A stretch of 64,000 nt of DNA, taken from positions 1,860,001 through 1,924,000 of the forward strand of contig NZ_CP101989.1 of assembly GCF_024508275.1 (NCBI RefSeq), given 5' to 3'. The stretch is from Cellulomonas wangsupingiae (lineage in GTDB: Bacteria > Actinomycetota > Actinomycetes > Actinomycetales > Cellulomonadaceae). Under the pieces are notes generated by a model that worked only from the letters and a program-made list of their open reading frames with translations, was not told the DNA's origin and did no database searches. A program made the translations under genes and the position numbers. Within the stretch, counting starts at the first letter, position 1, and the number at the start of each line of letters is the position of its first letter. Of the stretch, positions 52,368-64,000 are shown piece by piece.

Positions 52368-55187
52368 GTGAGCAGCGTCGACAGCTTCGGATCGAAGGGA
52401 ACCCTCGAGGTCGGTGACGCCACCTACGAGATCTACCGGCTCGGCGCCGTCCCCGGCCTCGAGCGGCTGCCGTACAGCCTGAAGATCCTCGCCGAGAACC
52501 TGCTGCGCACCGAGGACGGTGCGAACATCACCGCCGACCACGTGCGCGCGATCGCCGCGTGGGACCCCGCGGCCCAGCCCGACACCGAGATCCAGTTCAC
52601 GCCGGCGCGCGTGATCATGCAGGACTTCACCGGCGTGCCCTGCGTCGTCGACCTCGCGACGATGCGTGAGGCCGTCGCGGACCTCGGCGGCGACCCGGCG
52701 CGGATCAACCCGCTCGCGCCCGCCGAGCTCGTCATCGACCACTCCGTGCAGATCGACGTGGCCGGCCGCCGTGACGCGTTCGCGCGCAACGTCGAGCTCG
52801 AGTACGAGCGCAACTTCGAGCGCTACCAGTTCCTGCGGTGGGGCCAGACGGCGTTCGACGACTTCAAGGTCGTCCCCCCGGGCACCGGCATCGTGCACCA
52901 GGTCAACATCGAGTACCTCGCGCGCGTCGTCATGGTCCGCGACGGCAAGGCGTACCCCGACACCTGCGTCGGCACCGACTCGCACACCACGATGGTCAAC
53001 GGCCTGGGCGTGCTCGGGTGGGGCGTCGGCGGCATCGAGGCCGAGGCGGCCATGCTCGGCCAGCCCGTGTCGATGCTCATCCCGCGCGTGGTGGGCTTCA
53101 AGCTCTCCGGCACCATCCCGTCGGGCGTCACCGCGACCGACGTCGTCCTGACGATCACGCAGCAGCTGCGCCAGCACGGCGTCGTCGGCAAGTTCGTCGA
53201 GTTCTACGGCGACGGCGTCGCGTCGGTGCCGCTGGCCAACCGCGCGACGATCGGCAACATGAGCCCGGAGTTCGGCTCGACCGCCGCGATCTTCCCGATC
53301 GACGGCGTGACCATGGACTACCTGCGGCTCACCGGCCGGTCCGAGGAGCAGCTCGCGCTCGTCGAGGCGTACGCCAAGGAGCAGGGTCTGTGGCACGACC
53401 CGTCGGCCCCCGGCTACGTCGAGCCCGTGTTCTCCGAGTACCTCGAACTGGACCTGTCCAGCGTCGTGCCGTCGATCGCCGGGCCCAAGCGCCCGCAGGA
53501 CCGCATCGAGCTGTCGGCCGCCAAGGAGTCGTTCGCCACGACGATCCTCGACTACGTCGACTCGCACGACGCGGCGCCCTTCACGGGCCTCGACGAGTCG
53601 GTCGCCGAGACGTTCCCCGCGTCCGACCCCATCGCCGCCGGCGAGCACGCGGACGGCTCGGACAAGCCCTCGCACGTCGAGGGCGGGGACACCGCGCGTC
53701 GTCCGCACAAGCGCGTGCCGGTGACGCTGGCCGACGGCACGACGACCGAGCTCGACCACGGGCACGTCGTCATCGCGTCGATCACGAGCTGCACCAACAC
53801 GTCGAACCCGTCGGTCATGCTCGCCGCGGCCCTGCTCGCCAGGAACGCCGTCGAGAAGGGCCTGACGTCCAAGCCCTGGGTCAAGACGTCCATGGCGCCG
53901 GGCTCGCAGGTCGTCACCAACTACTACGAGAAGGCCGGCCTGTGGCCGTCGCTCGAGAAGCTGGGCTTCCACCTGGTCGGCTACGGCTGCGCCACGTGCA
54001 TCGGCAACTCCGGCCCGCTGGCCGACGAGATCTCGGCCGCCGTCAACGAGCACGACCTGTCGGTCGTCTCGGTCCTGTCGGGCAACCGCAACTTCGAGGG
54101 TCGCATCAACCCCGACGTGAAGATGAACTACCTCGCCTCCCCGCCGCTGGTCATCGCGTACGCCCTGGCCGGGACGATGGACTTCGACTTCGAGAACGAG
54201 CCGCTGGGCACCACCGAGGCCGGCGAGCAGGTCTTCCTGCGCGACATCTGGCCCACGCCCGAGCAGGTGCAGGCGACGATCGACGCGTCGATCGACCGCC
54301 AGATGTTCACCGACGACTACGCGGACGTCTTCGCGGGCGACGACCGGTGGCGCTCGCTTCCGACGCCCGAGGGCAACGTCTTCGACTGGGACGCCGACTC
54401 CACGTACGTGCGCAAGCCCCCGTACTTCGAGGGCATGGGGGCCGCGCCGGAGCCCGTCGCGGACATCACGGGCGCGCGCGTCCTGGCCAAGCTCGGCGAC
54501 TCGGTCACGACCGACCACATCAGCCCCGCCGGGTCCATCAAGCCCGACAGCCCGGCCGGCGCGTACCTCGCCGAGCACGGCGTGGAGCGTCGCGACTTCA
54601 ACTCCTACGGCTCGCGCCGCGGCAACCACGAGGTCATGATCCGCGGCACGTTCGCCAACATCCGGCTGCGCAACCAGCTGGTGCCGGGCGTCGAGGGTGG
54701 CTTCACGGTCAACTGGCTCGAGGGCGGCACCGAGCAGACGACGATCTACGACGCGTCGCAGGCCTACCAGGCCGCCGGGGTGCCGCTGGTGATCCTCGGC
54801 GGCAAGGAGTACGGCTCGGGCTCGTCGCGCGACTGGGCCGCCAAGGGCACCAGCCTGCTGGGCGTGCGTGCGGTCATCACCGAGAGCTTCGAGCGCATCC
54901 ACCGCTCCAACCTCATCGGGATGGGCGTGCTGCCGCTGCAGTTCCCCGAGGGCGAGACGGCGGACTCCCTCGGGCTGGACGGCTCGGAGACGTTCGACAT
55001 CGCCGGTGTCACGGCGCTCAACGAGGGCACGACGCCGCGCACCGTGAAGGTCACGGCGACGAAGCTTGACGGCGGCGTGGTCGAGTTCGACGCGGTCGTG
55101 CGCATCGACACCCCCGGCGAGGCGGACTACTACCGCAACGGCGGGATCCTGCAGTACGTGCTGCGCCAGGTGGCCGGGGTCGCCTGA
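52368..55187 (+). CDS. acnA: Aconitate hydratase A
   Basis: Isomerises citrate to isocitrate in the TCA cycle. The 939-residue enzyme has [22 protein letters not shown], the iron-sulfur Cys in [14 protein letters not shown] and the Cys pair in [11 protein letters not shown], and the C-terminal swivel domain ([13 protein letters not shown]). An insert of about 60 residues rich in Ala, Asp and Pro (around residues 400-460) is usual in actinobacterial AcnA. GTG 52368 has a GAAGGAG site. Regulation is discussed at the upstream palindrome. Confidence 0.95.
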   Translation: MSSVDSFGSKGTLEVGDATYEIYRLGAVPGLERLPYSLKILAENLLRTEDGANITADHVRAIAAWDPAAQPDTEIQFTPARVIMQDFTGVPCVVDLATMREAVADLGGDPARINPLAPAELVIDHSVQIDVAGRRDAFARNVELEYERNFERYQFLRWGQTAFDDFKVVPPGTGIVHQVNIEYLARVVMVRDGKAYPDTCVGTDSHTTMVNGLGVLGWGVGGIEAEAAMLGQPVSMLIPRVVGFKLSGTIPSGVTATDVVLTITQQLRQHGVVGKFVEFYGDGVASVPLANRATIGNMSPEFGSTAAIFPIDGVTMDYLRLTGRSEEQLALVEAYAKEQGLWHDPSAPGYVEPVFSEYLELDLSSVVPSIAGPKRPQDRIELSAAKESFATTILDYVDSHDAAPFTGLDESVAETFPASDPIAAGEHADGSDKPSHVEGGDTARRPHKRVPVTLADGTTTELDHGHVVIASITSCTNTSNPSVMLAAALLARNAVEKGLTSKPWVKTSMAPGSQVVTNYYEKAGLWPSLEKLGFHLVGYGCATCIGNSGPLADEISAAVNEHDLSVVSVLSGNRNFEGRINPDVKMNYLASPPLVIAYALAGTMDFDFENEPLGTTEAGEQVFLRDIWPTPEQVQATIDASIDRQMFTDDYADVFAGDDRWRSLPTPEGNVFDWDADSTYVRKPPYFEGMGAAPEPVADITGARVLAKLGDSVTTDHISPAGSIKPDSPAGAYLAEHGVERRDFNSYGSRRGNHEVMIRGTFANIRLRNQLVPGVEGGFTVNWLEGGTEQTTIYDASQAYQAAGVPLVILGGKEYGSGSSRDWAAKGTSLLGVRAVITESFERIHRSNLIGMGVLPLQFPEGETADSLGLDGSETFDIAGVTALNEGTTPRTVKVTATKLDGGVVEFDAVVRIDTPGEADYYRNGGILQYVLRQVAGVA

Positions 55188-55209
55188 CCCGGCGTTCGTC
55201 GCAGCTCCT

Positions 55210-55244
55210 CGAGGGGGCGTCCCGCACGACGGGGCGCCCCCTCG
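55210..55244 (+). terminator. acnA terminator hairpin
   Basis: Long stem CGAGGGGGCG-CCCG with CGGG-CGCCCCCTCG, one unpaired base on each side, five-base loop, 22 bp after the acnA stop. Confidence 0.65.
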
Positions 55245-55286
55245 GGCGCGTCGGGGGCCGTACCCGATGGTGACGCGCCTGCTACC

Positions 55287-55552
55287 GTGCACGCCCCGCA
55301 CCGACGACTCGTCGGCGACAACCGCGAAGGGGCGGGCACGACCGCAGGAGCGCGGGAGGCGGGGCGCCTCGCGCTGGTCGGGTGGCTGCTGGTCGCGTGG
55401 GGCGTGCTGCTGGTGGGCGTCGTCTTCCTGCAGCCGTGGGCCCCGTGCGAGGAGGAGGACTCGTCCGCGGGCTGCCCGGTGCCTCCCGAGGCCGTGCCGT
55501 ACATGTCCACCGTGCTCGTGGCCGCGGGGACGTCGTCGCGGGGCGACGGTAG
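55287..55552 (+). pseudogene. Small membrane protein gene, apparently frameshifted
   Basis: From GTG 55287 the frame encodes a membrane helix (LALVGWLLVAWGVLLVGVVF), a short acidic loop with two Cys, and the beginning of a second segment (YMSTVLVAAG). The frame then runs on antisense to lacI with unlikely sequence. One extra G in the run of four G at 55526-55529 would give ...VAAGDVVAGRR and a TAG at 55550-55552, two bases before the convergent lacI stop. It may therefore be an intact 88-residue gene with a sequencing indel, or a true frameshift. The start lacks a ribosome site. Confidence 0.4.
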
Positions 55553-55553
55553 G

Positions 55554-56564
55554 TCACGGCCGAGCGCTGCGGTCCGCGGGTGGGGCGGTCGACTCCCGCC
55601 AGACGATGGTGGTGAGCGGGGGCAGCCCGTGGTGCGCGGGTTCGCCGTTCAGGGCGGCGACGAGCTGCCGCATCGCGCGCCGTCCGGCCTCGGCGCGGTC
55701 GGTGTCGACGGTGGTGAGCGACGGCGTCAGGTAGGGCCCGACGGCGGCGTCGTCCCACCCGGTGACGCTGACGTCCCCGGGGACGGACCACCCGCGCTCC
55801 GCGGCGCCACGCATCACGCCGACGGCGACGAGGTCGTTGCTCGCGATGACGGCGAGGGGCGGTGCGTGGTCGGGCAGCGACCTGATCGCGTCGAGGCCCG
55901 CCCGGCCCGACCAGTCGCCCTCGACCACGCCGAGCGACGTCAGACCGAGGCGCTCGACGGTCGCCACGTAGGCGTCGCGCCGCGCCACGGCGGAGGCGTA
56001 CTGCGACGGGCCTGCGACGTGGAGGAAGCGCGTGTGGCCGAGTGCGGCCAGGTGCTCGACGAACGTCACGACCGGTGAGGCGTCGACGAGCTCCCCGGCG
56101 GCGTGCATGTCGTCGTCGAAGGTCTCGGACACCGCGACGGGGACGCCCGTGGGCGCGTGCTCCGCGACGGCGGGCAGGAGCGGGGTGAAGGAGAGGACCC
56201 CGTCGAACTGACCGGACCGCGCGAGCTCGAGAACGCGCTCGCTGCGGGTCTCGACGCTGCCGTCGACGTGCAGGACGTCCATGACGTAGCCCGCGGCCTG
56301 CGCCGCGGCCGAGGCGCCCGCGAGCATGGCGGCGGGGTCGTAGGCCGGCAGGCCCATGACCGCCGCCACACGTCCCGTGCGGCGGGTGCGCATCGCGCGG
56401 GCGGCGAGGTTCGGCCGGTACTGCAGCTGCTCGGCGGCCCGCCGGACGCGCTCGCGCGTCTCGGGGGAGATGGACCCCTTGCCGGCGAGCACGTAGGAGA
56501 CGGTCGACTGCGCCACGCCGGCCAGGCGTGCGACGTCGCGGCTGGTGGCGCGCGGTGCGTCCAT
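55554..56564 (-). CDS. LacI-family transcriptional regulator
   Basis: The 336-residue protein has the N-terminal helix-turn-helix SRDVARLAGVAQSTVSYVLAGKG, the hinge helix RPNLAARAMRT and a periplasmic-binding-like effector domain (VTGWDDAAVGPYLTPSLTTV). ATG 56564 has a GGAGGA site. Twin palindromes lie in the region divergent from the Gfo/Idh gene, so it probably represses itself and the two oxidoreductase genes. The effector is presumably a sugar or cyclitol. Confidence 0.92.
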   Translation of the reverse strand: MDAPRATSRDVARLAGVAQSTVSYVLAGKGSISPETRERVRRAAEQLQYRPNLAARAMRTRRTGRVAAVMGLPAYDPAAMLAGASAAAQAAGYVMDVLHVDGSVETRSERVLELARSGQFDGVLSFTPLLPAVAEHAPTGVPVAVSETFDDDMHAAGELVDASPVVTFVEHLAALGHTRFLHVAGPSQYASAVARRDAYVATVERLGLTSLGVVEGDWSGRAGLDAIRSLPDHAPPLAVIASNDLVAVGVMRGAAERGWSVPGDVSVTGWDDAAVGPYLTPSLTTVDTDRAEAGRRAMRQLVAALNGEPAHHGLPPLTTIVWRESTAPPADRSARP

Positions 56565-56666
56565 GTCGATCCTCCGCTGCGGGTGGACTGCGGCCGGCCG
56601 GGACAGCCCCGGCGCGACGCGACGGCGTCACGGCTTGACGAGTGCACCTGTGACCCGCATCCTACC

Positions 56667-56696
56667 GTGATACGTATCACCGCTGATACGTATCAC
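56667..56696. promoter_or_regulatory. Twin LacI-type operators
   Basis: Two copies of the perfect palindrome TGATACGTATCA (56668-56679 and 56684-56695), the first extended to a 14-bp perfect palindrome (56667-56680), have centres 16 bp apart. The CG centre is typical of LacI-family sites. On the minus strand TAGGAT (56659-56664) is a possible lacI -10 box just beside the first copy. Confidence 0.8.
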
Positions 56697-56781
56697 GTGC
56701 GCGAGGACCCACCCGGCCGCCGCGTCACGCGACCTCGTGTGCGTCGACAGCACGCACGACGGCACCAAGGAGCTCGGACCA

Positions 56782-57945
56782 ATGCTCAACATCGGCGTCG
56801 TCGGCACCGGCGGCATCGCGGCGGCGCACCTCGCGGGGTACGCGGCGTTCCCCGAGGAGTGCCGCGTCGTCGCGCTGCACGACGTCGTGGCCTCCCGGGC
56901 GCACGCCACGAAGGCCGCCCTCGGGCTCGTCGACGCCGACGTGGTCGCCTACGAGGAGCTCCTGGCACGCCAGGACGTCGACCTGGTGAGCGTCTGCACG
57001 CCGCCGTCGACGCACCGGTCCCTCACCGTGGACCTGCTGCGCTCGGGCAAGAACGTGCTGGTCGAGAAGCCGATGGCGCCCTCGGTCGCCGCGTGCGACG
57101 AGATGCTCGCCGCCGCCCGGGAGGCCGGCAGGACGCTCAGCGTGGTCGCGCAGAACCGGTTCCGCAACGACCTGGCCGCCGTGAAGGAGACGGTCGACTC
57201 GGGACTGCTCGGACCGGTGTCGCACGCCCGAGTCGACTCCGCCTGGTGGCGGGGCACGCCGTACTACGACCTGGACTGGCGGGGCACCTGGCAGTCCGAG
57301 GGCGGCGGCCCCACGCTCAACCACGCGATCCACCACATCGACCTCCTGCTGTGGATGCTCGGCCGGCCGGAGCGCGTCACGGCGGTCATGACCAACGCCT
57401 GGCACGACAACTCCGAGGTCGAGGACCTCTCGGTCGCGGTGCTCGAGTGGGAGCGGACCATCGCGACGCTGACGGCGTCCGTCGTCCACCACGGCGAGCA
57501 GCAGGCCTTCGCGGTCCAGGGCCGTGACGCCGCCGTCGCCCAGCCGTGGTCGGTGCGGGCCGAGTCCGCCCAGCCGAACGGCTTCCCGGCGCGCGGCGGC
57601 AACCCCGAGCTCGTCGCCCGCATCGAGAAGCTCGCCGCCGACCGCGTTCCGCTCGTCCACGAGGGGCACGCGGGCCAGCTCGGTGACGTGGTGAGGGCGC
57701 TCGCCGCCGGCCGTGCGCCGGCCGTGACGGGCGAGGACGGGCGCCGGACGGTCGAGGTGGTCACCGCCATCTACCAGGCCGCGATCGAGCGCCGGCCCGT
57801 GGACCTGCCGCTCGACCCCGCGTCCCCGTGGTACACCGGCGAGGCCCTGCTGGCACGGGCACCGCGCTACCACGAGAAGACCGGCGCCGTGGCGTCGCAG
57901 GAGGGCGCGATCTCCCTCGGCGGCTCGCCCGGCCCGCACGCCTGA
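56782..57945 (+). CDS. Gfo/Idh/MocA-family oxidoreductase
   Basis: The 387-residue enzyme has GVVGTGGIAAAH (NAD(P) binding), VEKPMAPS with the catalytic Lys and LNHAIHHIDLLLWMLG with the catalytic His region. It oxidises or reduces a sugar or cyclitol. ATG 56782 has an AAGGAG site; ATG or GTG codons further up add residues unlike the family. It heads a two-gene unit under the LacI operators. Confidence 0.85.
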   Translation: MLNIGVVGTGGIAAAHLAGYAAFPEECRVVALHDVVASRAHATKAALGLVDADVVAYEELLARQDVDLVSVCTPPSTHRSLTVDLLRSGKNVLVEKPMAPSVAACDEMLAAAREAGRTLSVVAQNRFRNDLAAVKETVDSGLLGPVSHARVDSAWWRGTPYYDLDWRGTWQSEGGGPTLNHAIHHIDLLLWMLGRPERVTAVMTNAWHDNSEVEDLSVAVLEWERTIATLTASVVHHGEQQAFAVQGRDAAVAQPWSVRAESAQPNGFPARGGNPELVARIEKLAADRVPLVHEGHAGQLGDVVRALAAGRAPAVTGEDGRRTVEVVTAIYQAAIERRPVDLPLDPASPWYTGEALLARAPRYHEKTGAVASQEGAISLGGSPGPHA

Positions 57946-58036
57946 GCCGACATCGTCACCGTCGTGCGGCCGGTGCCGCGGCGACCTCAGCCCCCGCCTG
58001 CGTCCCGCAGGTCCCGACGTCCGAGGAGCACGCCCG

Positions 58037-59119
58037 ATGAGCAGGACCGACGGCTCGACCTACGCCCCCGCCCCCGTCCCCGCACCCGTCGTGGGACCGG
58101 GGGAGTTCACCATCGCCGCGATCGGCCTGGACCACGGGCACATCTACGGCCAGGTCGAGGGCCTGGTCGGTGCCGGCGCCGAGCTGGCCTGGGTCTACGA
58201 CCCGGACCCGCGCAAGGTCGCGGACTTCGCCGCCCGCCACCCCGGCGTCCGGATCGCGCGCAGCGAGGCCGAGGTGCTCGACGACCCCGCCGTGCACCTC
58301 GTCGCCGGCGCCGCCGTCACCTCCGAGCGCTGCGCCCTGGGCATCCGCGTCATGGAGGCGGGCAAGGACTACTTCACCGACAAGGCGCCGCTGACCACGC
58401 TCGAGCAGCTCGCCGCCGCGAAGGACGCCGTCGCCCGGACGGGGCGCACGTACGCGGTGTACTACTCGGAGCGGCTGCACGTGGAGACGGCCGTGTTCGC
58501 GTCGCAGCTGATCGCCCAGGGCGCGATCGGGCGCGTCCTGCAGGTCATCGGCACGGGGCCGCACCGGCTCGGCAGGGGACGCCCGGACTGGTTCTTCGAC
58601 AAGGAGCGGTACGGCGGCATCCTGTGCGACATCGGCTCGCACCAGATCGAGCAGATCCTGCACTACACGGGTGCGTCGGACGGTGAGGTCGTCCGGTCGC
58701 AGATCGCGAACTACCACCACCCCGAGCACCCGGGTCTCGACGACTTCGGCGACGCGATGCTGGTCATGGACAACGGCGCCACCGGCTACTTCCGCTGCGA
58801 CTGGTTCACGCCGGACGGCCTGCAGACGTGGGGTGACGGTCGCACGATCATCCTGGGCACCGAGGGGTTCATCGAGCAGCGCAAGTACATGCAGCTCGGC
58901 GACCCGCAGGCCACCGGCGGTCACCTGTACCTCGCGAACGGCCACGAGGAGACGGCGTTCCACCTCACGGGCCAGGTGGGCTACCCGTACTTCGGCGAGC
59001 TGGTCCTCGACTGCCTGAACCGCACCGAGAACGCCATGACCCAGGAGCACGCGTTCAAGGCCGCCGAGCTGTCGGTCCTGGCACAGCTCCACGCCGTCGA
59101 CCTCACCGGCCGGGGCTGA
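58037..59119 (+). CDS. Gfo/Idh/MocA-family oxidoreductase, atypical Rossmann start
   Basis: The 360-residue protein keeps the fold but the usual GxGxxG reads IGLDHGHIYG, and the Lys motif is TDKAPLTT in place of EKP. DIGSHQIEQILHYTG carries the Asp and His of the second motif. It follows the first oxidoreductase by 91 bp and is probably co-regulated, perhaps acting in sequence on the same substrate. NAD binding should be weaker or different because of the altered glycine loop. Confidence 0.82.
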   Translation: MSRTDGSTYAPAPVPAPVVGPGEFTIAAIGLDHGHIYGQVEGLVGAGAELAWVYDPDPRKVADFAARHPGVRIARSEAEVLDDPAVHLVAGAAVTSERCALGIRVMEAGKDYFTDKAPLTTLEQLAAAKDAVARTGRTYAVYYSERLHVETAVFASQLIAQGAIGRVLQVIGTGPHRLGRGRPDWFFDKERYGGILCDIGSHQIEQILHYTGASDGEVVRSQIANYHHPEHPGLDDFGDAMLVMDNGATGYFRCDWFTPDGLQTWGDGRTIILGTEGFIEQRKYMQLGDPQATGGHLYLANGHEETAFHLTGQVGYPYFGELVLDCLNRTENAMTQEHAFKAAELSVLAQLHAVDLTGRG

Positions 59120-59188
59120 GGCCCGCCCCCGACCCGCGGCGTGCACGGCGGCGGGCGACGCGCTCGTACCGCTGACCTCCGTCGCCGG

Positions 59189-60097
59189 CTACCCCTGCAG
59201 GCCGACGTCCGCCGCGACCTGCGTGGCCGCGTGCCGGCCCACGGCGGCCATGAGCGGGTACTCGTCGGGGTGTGCGAGCAGGACGGACACGTACGACGCG
59301 GCCCACGCGCGGGCCCGCACCCAGGTGGCGTCGTCCCAGGCGTGCGCCGCCTGCGTGCGGGCCACGAACACCTCGCGCCCGGCCGCGTCGAACGTCAGCC
59401 ACGCGGTGGCGAGGTCGCTCGCCGGATCGCCCGCGCACAGGTCGCCGAAGTCGATCAGCCCCGTCAGGTGCCCGTCGTGGCTCACGAGGTTGCCGGGGTG
59501 CGGGTCGCCGTGCACCCACACCGGGTGGCCGTCCCACGGCGGTGCGGCCAGGCCGGCCCGGAGCGCGGCGCGCAGCGCGTCCGCGTGCGGCACGTCGGAC
59601 GCCAGACGCCCGGCCATGACGTCGTAGCGGTCGGCGAGCGGGACGCCGCGGTACGGGTTGACGGGCGCGTCGCGCGGTGCGGGGGAGTGCAGGGCCGCGA
59701 GCGCGGCAGCGAGCTCGCCGGCCCACGCCGTCCGGGAGGCGACCGCCGTCGCCGCGACCTGCTCGCCCGCCAGCCACGGCACGACGCTCCACGCCCACGG
59801 GTAGCCGAGGGCCGGGCGGCCGTCGCGGACGGGCACCGGCACCGGTACCGGTAGTCGTGGCGCGAGGACGGGCAGCCAGCGCTGCTCGGACTCGACGAGC
59901 GTGGACGACATCTCCCGCACCGGGAAGCGCAGCGCGAGGTCGTCCCCGAGGCGCCACGTGAGGTTGTCCCAGCCGAACGTGCGGCCGTGCAGCGGCAGGG
60001 ACGCCAGGTCCGGGTGCTGGTCGGCGAGCAGCGCGCGGGCCAGGTCGGCCGTGACGTCGATCTCGATCTTGGGGTGCGTGGGCGTCGGGACGGTCAC
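59189..60097 (-). CDS. APH-family phosphotransferase (aminoglycoside/choline kinase-like)
   Basis: The 302-residue protein has VHGDPHPGNLV (catalytic Asp and metal-binding Asn) and LIDFGDLCAGDPASDLA (DFG-like). Members phosphorylate aminoglycosides, sugars or other small molecules. GTG 60097 overlaps the NUDIX stop by four bases, so it is the last gene of the guaB1 operon. Substrate unknown. It is 30 kb from the biosynthetic cluster, so a resistance role is possible but not suggested by position. Confidence 0.82.
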   Translation of the reverse strand: MTVPTPTHPKIEIDVTADLARALLADQHPDLASLPLHGRTFGWDNLTWRLGDDLALRFPVREMSSTLVESEQRWLPVLAPRLPVPVPVPVRDGRPALGYPWAWSVVPWLAGEQVAATAVASRTAWAGELAAALAALHSPAPRDAPVNPYRGVPLADRYDVMAGRLASDVPHADALRAALRAGLAAPPWDGHPVWVHGDPHPGNLVSHDGHLTGLIDFGDLCAGDPASDLATAWLTFDAAGREVFVARTQAAHAWDDATWVRARAWAASYVSVLLAHPDEYPLMAAVGRHAATQVAADVGLQG

Positions 60098-60770
60098 GGC
60101 GTGACGATACGGGAGCCGTCCCACGGGACGCTCCAGCCCGCGGCGTCGAGCAGGCCCGCCAGCACGAGGGCCGTGAAGCCCCAGACCACGACCCCGCCGT
60201 CGAGCTCGAAGGCGGGCGTGCGCGCCCGCCCGCGTCCCGTGGGATGGACGACGACACCGCGGCGTGCCGGGTCCACGAGGTCGGCGACGGGCGCGCGGAA
60301 CACGTCCACGGTCTCCCGGTGGTCGACCGCCGCGACGCGGGACGGCCGCGTCCACCACGCGAGCACCGGCGTGACGAGGTTGTCGCTCACGGGCAGGGGC
60401 ACGTCCGCGAGCGTGCCGAGCACGTCGACGCCGGCGGGGTCCAGGCCCGTCTCCTCGACGGCTTCCCGCAGCGCCGCGCCCACGGGGCCGTCGTCGTCGG
60501 GGTCGATGCCGCCGCCGGGGAAGGCGACCTGGCCGGGGTGGTGGGCGAGCGTCGCCGAGCGTCGCTGCAGCAGCACGTCGAGATCGCCCGGGACGCGGCC
60601 GGAGCCGTCGTGCGCGGGCGCGTCGTCGAGGACGCCGAACAGCACGAGGACCGCCGACCGGCGCGCGCTCGCAGGGTCCGGCAGCAGGAGCGCCGGGTCG
60701 CCGGGCCAGGCGATGCCGTCACGCGCGACCCGCACGAGGTCCGCGCGCGCGTCGGCCGCGTCCGCTCCCC

Positions 60771-60774
<4 letters not shown>
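60094..60774 (-). CDS. NUDIX hydrolase, coenzyme A pyrophosphatase type
   Basis: The 226-residue protein has the CoA-hydrolase signature HHPGQVAFPGG directly before the NUDIX box (REAVEETGL). The box's Gx5E Glu is an Asp-rich segment here. It may split CoA or its derivatives to phosphopantetheine. GTG 60774 overlaps the upstream stop as GTGA. Confidence 0.85.
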
Positions 60775-62956
<2,182 letters not shown>

Positions 62957-63011
62957 CTAACGATCGGGTACCGCCGGCGTGCCCGCCCGCCCCCGTCGCA
63001 GGCGACGCGGG

Positions 63012-63017
63012 TAGTCT
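63012..63017 (+). promoter_or_regulatory. -10 box (TAGTCT) of the DUF4126 gene
   Basis: TAGTCT lies seven bases before ATG 63025, fitting leaderless transcription, divergent from guaB1. Confidence 0.55.
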
Positions 63018-63024
63018 CGCGCAC

Positions 63025-63633
63025 ATGCTGGTCGCGCTCACGGGGATCGGCCTGTCGGCCGCGGCGGGCCTCAACGCGTACATCCCGTTCCTGCTCGTCG
63101 CGCTGCTCGCCCGGTTCACCGACCTGGTCGTGCTGCCGGCGGGTCTGGCGTGGATGGAGAGCTGGTGGGCGATCGGCGTCGGCAGCGTGCTGCTGCTGGC
63201 CGACGTCGTGCTGGACAAGGTGCCGGCCGTCGACACGCTCAACGACGCCGTGCAGACGTTCATCCGGCCGGCGACGGGCGGCATCGTGTTCGCCGCGACG
63301 TCGGCGGCCGAGGACCTCGAGGCCTCGTCGTGGGTGCAGGAGAACCCCTGGGTGCCCGTCGTGGCGGGCATCGTCGTCGCCGGGCTCGTGCACACCGGCA
63401 AGGCCGCGGCACGGCCGGTCGTGAACGCCGGGACCGGTGGCGTCGGCGCGCCCGTCGTGTCGACCCTCGAGGACGGGGCCTCGATCGGGCTGAGCCTGGT
63501 CGCCGTGTTCCTGCCGGTGCTCGTGCTCGTCGTCCTCGGGCTCGTCGTCTGGGGGCTGGTCGTGCTGCGACGGCGCCGGCGGGCGGGGCGGTGGAGCTCC
63601 ACGGCGCAGGACGGACCGCGGCGCGGGACCTAG
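63025..63633 (+). CDS. DUF4126 membrane protein
   Basis: The 202-residue protein has about four to five membrane helices, the conserved start [17 protein letters not shown] and the central [25 protein letters not shown] loop, and [13 protein letters not shown]. It ends with a basic tail. Function unknown. ATG 63025 is supported by the -10 box. Confidence 0.85.
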   Translation: MLVALTGIGLSAAAGLNAYIPFLLVALLARFTDLVVLPAGLAWMESWWAIGVGSVLLLADVVLDKVPAVDTLNDAVQTFIRPATGGIVFAATSAAEDLEASSWVQENPWVPVVAGIVVAGLVHTGKAAARPVVNAGTGGVGAPVVSTLEDGASIGLSLVAVFLPVLVLVVLGLVVWGLVVLRRRRRAGRWSSTAQDGPRRGT

Positions 63634-63636
63634 AGT
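63631..63636 (+). promoter_or_regulatory. -10 box (TAGAGT) upstream of dxs
   Basis: TAGAGT overlaps the DUF4126 stop codon; transcription from it would give a leader of about 50 bases that contains the GAAGGAGG ribosome site. Confidence 0.4.
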
Positions 63637-63694
63637 GGGACGTCCGGCAACCGCCGGCACACCGCCGGACGGACCCGGCACGAAGGAGGCCCAG

Positions 63695-64000
63695 GTGGGG
63701 CTGCTCGAACGCATCTCGTCGCCGCAGGACGTGCGTCGGCTCACGACGCAGCAGGTCGACGCGCTCGCGGAGGAGGTCCGCGCGTTCCTCGTCGACCAGG
63801 TCTCGCGCACGGGTGGTCACCTCGGCCCCAACCTCGGGGTCGTCGAGCTGTCCATCGCGCTGCACCGCGTCTTCGACTCCCCGCGCGACACGATCGTGTT
63901 CGACACCGGCCACCAGGCCTACGTGCACAAGCTGCTCACCGGGCGGCACGACTTCTCCTCCCTGCGGCGCCGCGGGGGGATGTCCGGGTACCCCAGCCGG
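63695..64000 (+). CDS. dxs: 1-deoxy-D-xylulose-5-phosphate synthase, 3' end outside the window
   Basis: First enzyme of the MEP isoprenoid pathway, joining pyruvate and glyceraldehyde-3-phosphate with thiamine diphosphate. The first 102 codons show [37 protein letters not shown] and [15 protein letters not shown], all typical of the N-terminus, with the His residues that contact ThDP and substrate. GTG 63695 has a GAAGGAGG site. The gene runs off the right edge. Confidence 0.93.
   Translation, partial: MGLLERISSPQDVRRLTTQQVDALAEEVRAFLVDQVSRTGGHLGPNLGVVELSIALHRVFDSPRDTIVFDTGHQAYVHKLLTGRHDFSSLRRRGGMSGYPSR

Noticed and set aside
59189..60097. APH-like kinase as the cluster's resistance gene
   Set aside because: It lies 30 kb away inside a conserved-looking purine/cofactor operon; nothing in the sequence ties it to the cluster.

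Overview
The window is very GC-rich DNA from an actinomycete, most likely Cellulomonas or a close relative in the Micrococcales. The evidence is the block of actinobacterial housekeeping genes (sepH, DUF4193, DUF3093, DUF3710 and DUF3159 proteins, guaB1, actinobacterial glgC/glgA), frequent GTG starts, and many leaderless genes whose TAnnnT -10 box lies 6-8 bases before the start codon. The assignment rests on gene content and style only; no search was run.

Bases 1 to about 29,100 hold what looks like an uncharacterised biosynthetic gene cluster. One set of genes would make an aminocyclitol from glucose-6-phosphate: inositol-3-phosphate synthase (15.7 kb), inositol monophosphatase (26.3 kb), a Gfo/Idh/MocA dehydrogenase (11.3 kb) and a DegT-type aminotransferase related to scyllo-inosose aminotransferases (14.3 kb). 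A second set handles an amino acid on a carrier protein: two stand-alone adenylation enzymes, a free acyl carrier protein, a PLP decarboxylase of the diaminopimelate decarboxylase fold, two acyl-CoA-dehydrogenase-like proteins, a flavin reductase and a 4'-phosphopantetheinyl transferase. Two BtrH-like proteins (one with a C-terminal carrier domain) and a free-standing condensation domain could join the two halves. Two paralogous glycosyltransferase-like proteins, a GH4 enzyme, an orphan protein, a paired ABC exporter, an AlkZ-type DNA glycosylase (possible self-resistance) and an AfsR-like SARP regulator complete the set. Three operons begin with 11-bp-spaced TGTAyCG-like repeats 8 bp before a -10 box and an apparently leaderless start codon, the classical layout of SARP-controlled promoters.

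From 29.3 kb the window is mostly chromosomal core: glgC and glgA (divergent), a hypothetical protein, topoisomerase IV subunit A, a GNAT/acyl-CoA-synthetase protein acetyltransferase, DUF5998, a phosphodiesterase, thymidine kinase, sepH, a TRIC-like channel, a second inositol monophosphatase, DUF4193/DUF3093, dUTPase, DUF3710, an OB-fold protein, DUF3159, two TrkA/RCK proteins, a KimA-like potassium importer, a TRAM-domain RNA methyltransferase and aconitase. A LacI regulator with twin perfect operators and two Gfo/Idh/MocA oxidoreductases lies at 55.5-59.1 kb. A tightly overlapping minus-strand operon follows (guaB1, glutamine amidotransferase, CoA-type NUDIX hydrolase, APH-like kinase), then a DUF4126 membrane protein and the 5' end of dxs, cut by the window edge.

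No tRNA, rRNA, CRISPR array or intact insertion sequence was seen. No gene-free stretch exceeds 300 bases. Product, stereochemistry and function of the first cluster are inferred, not shown.
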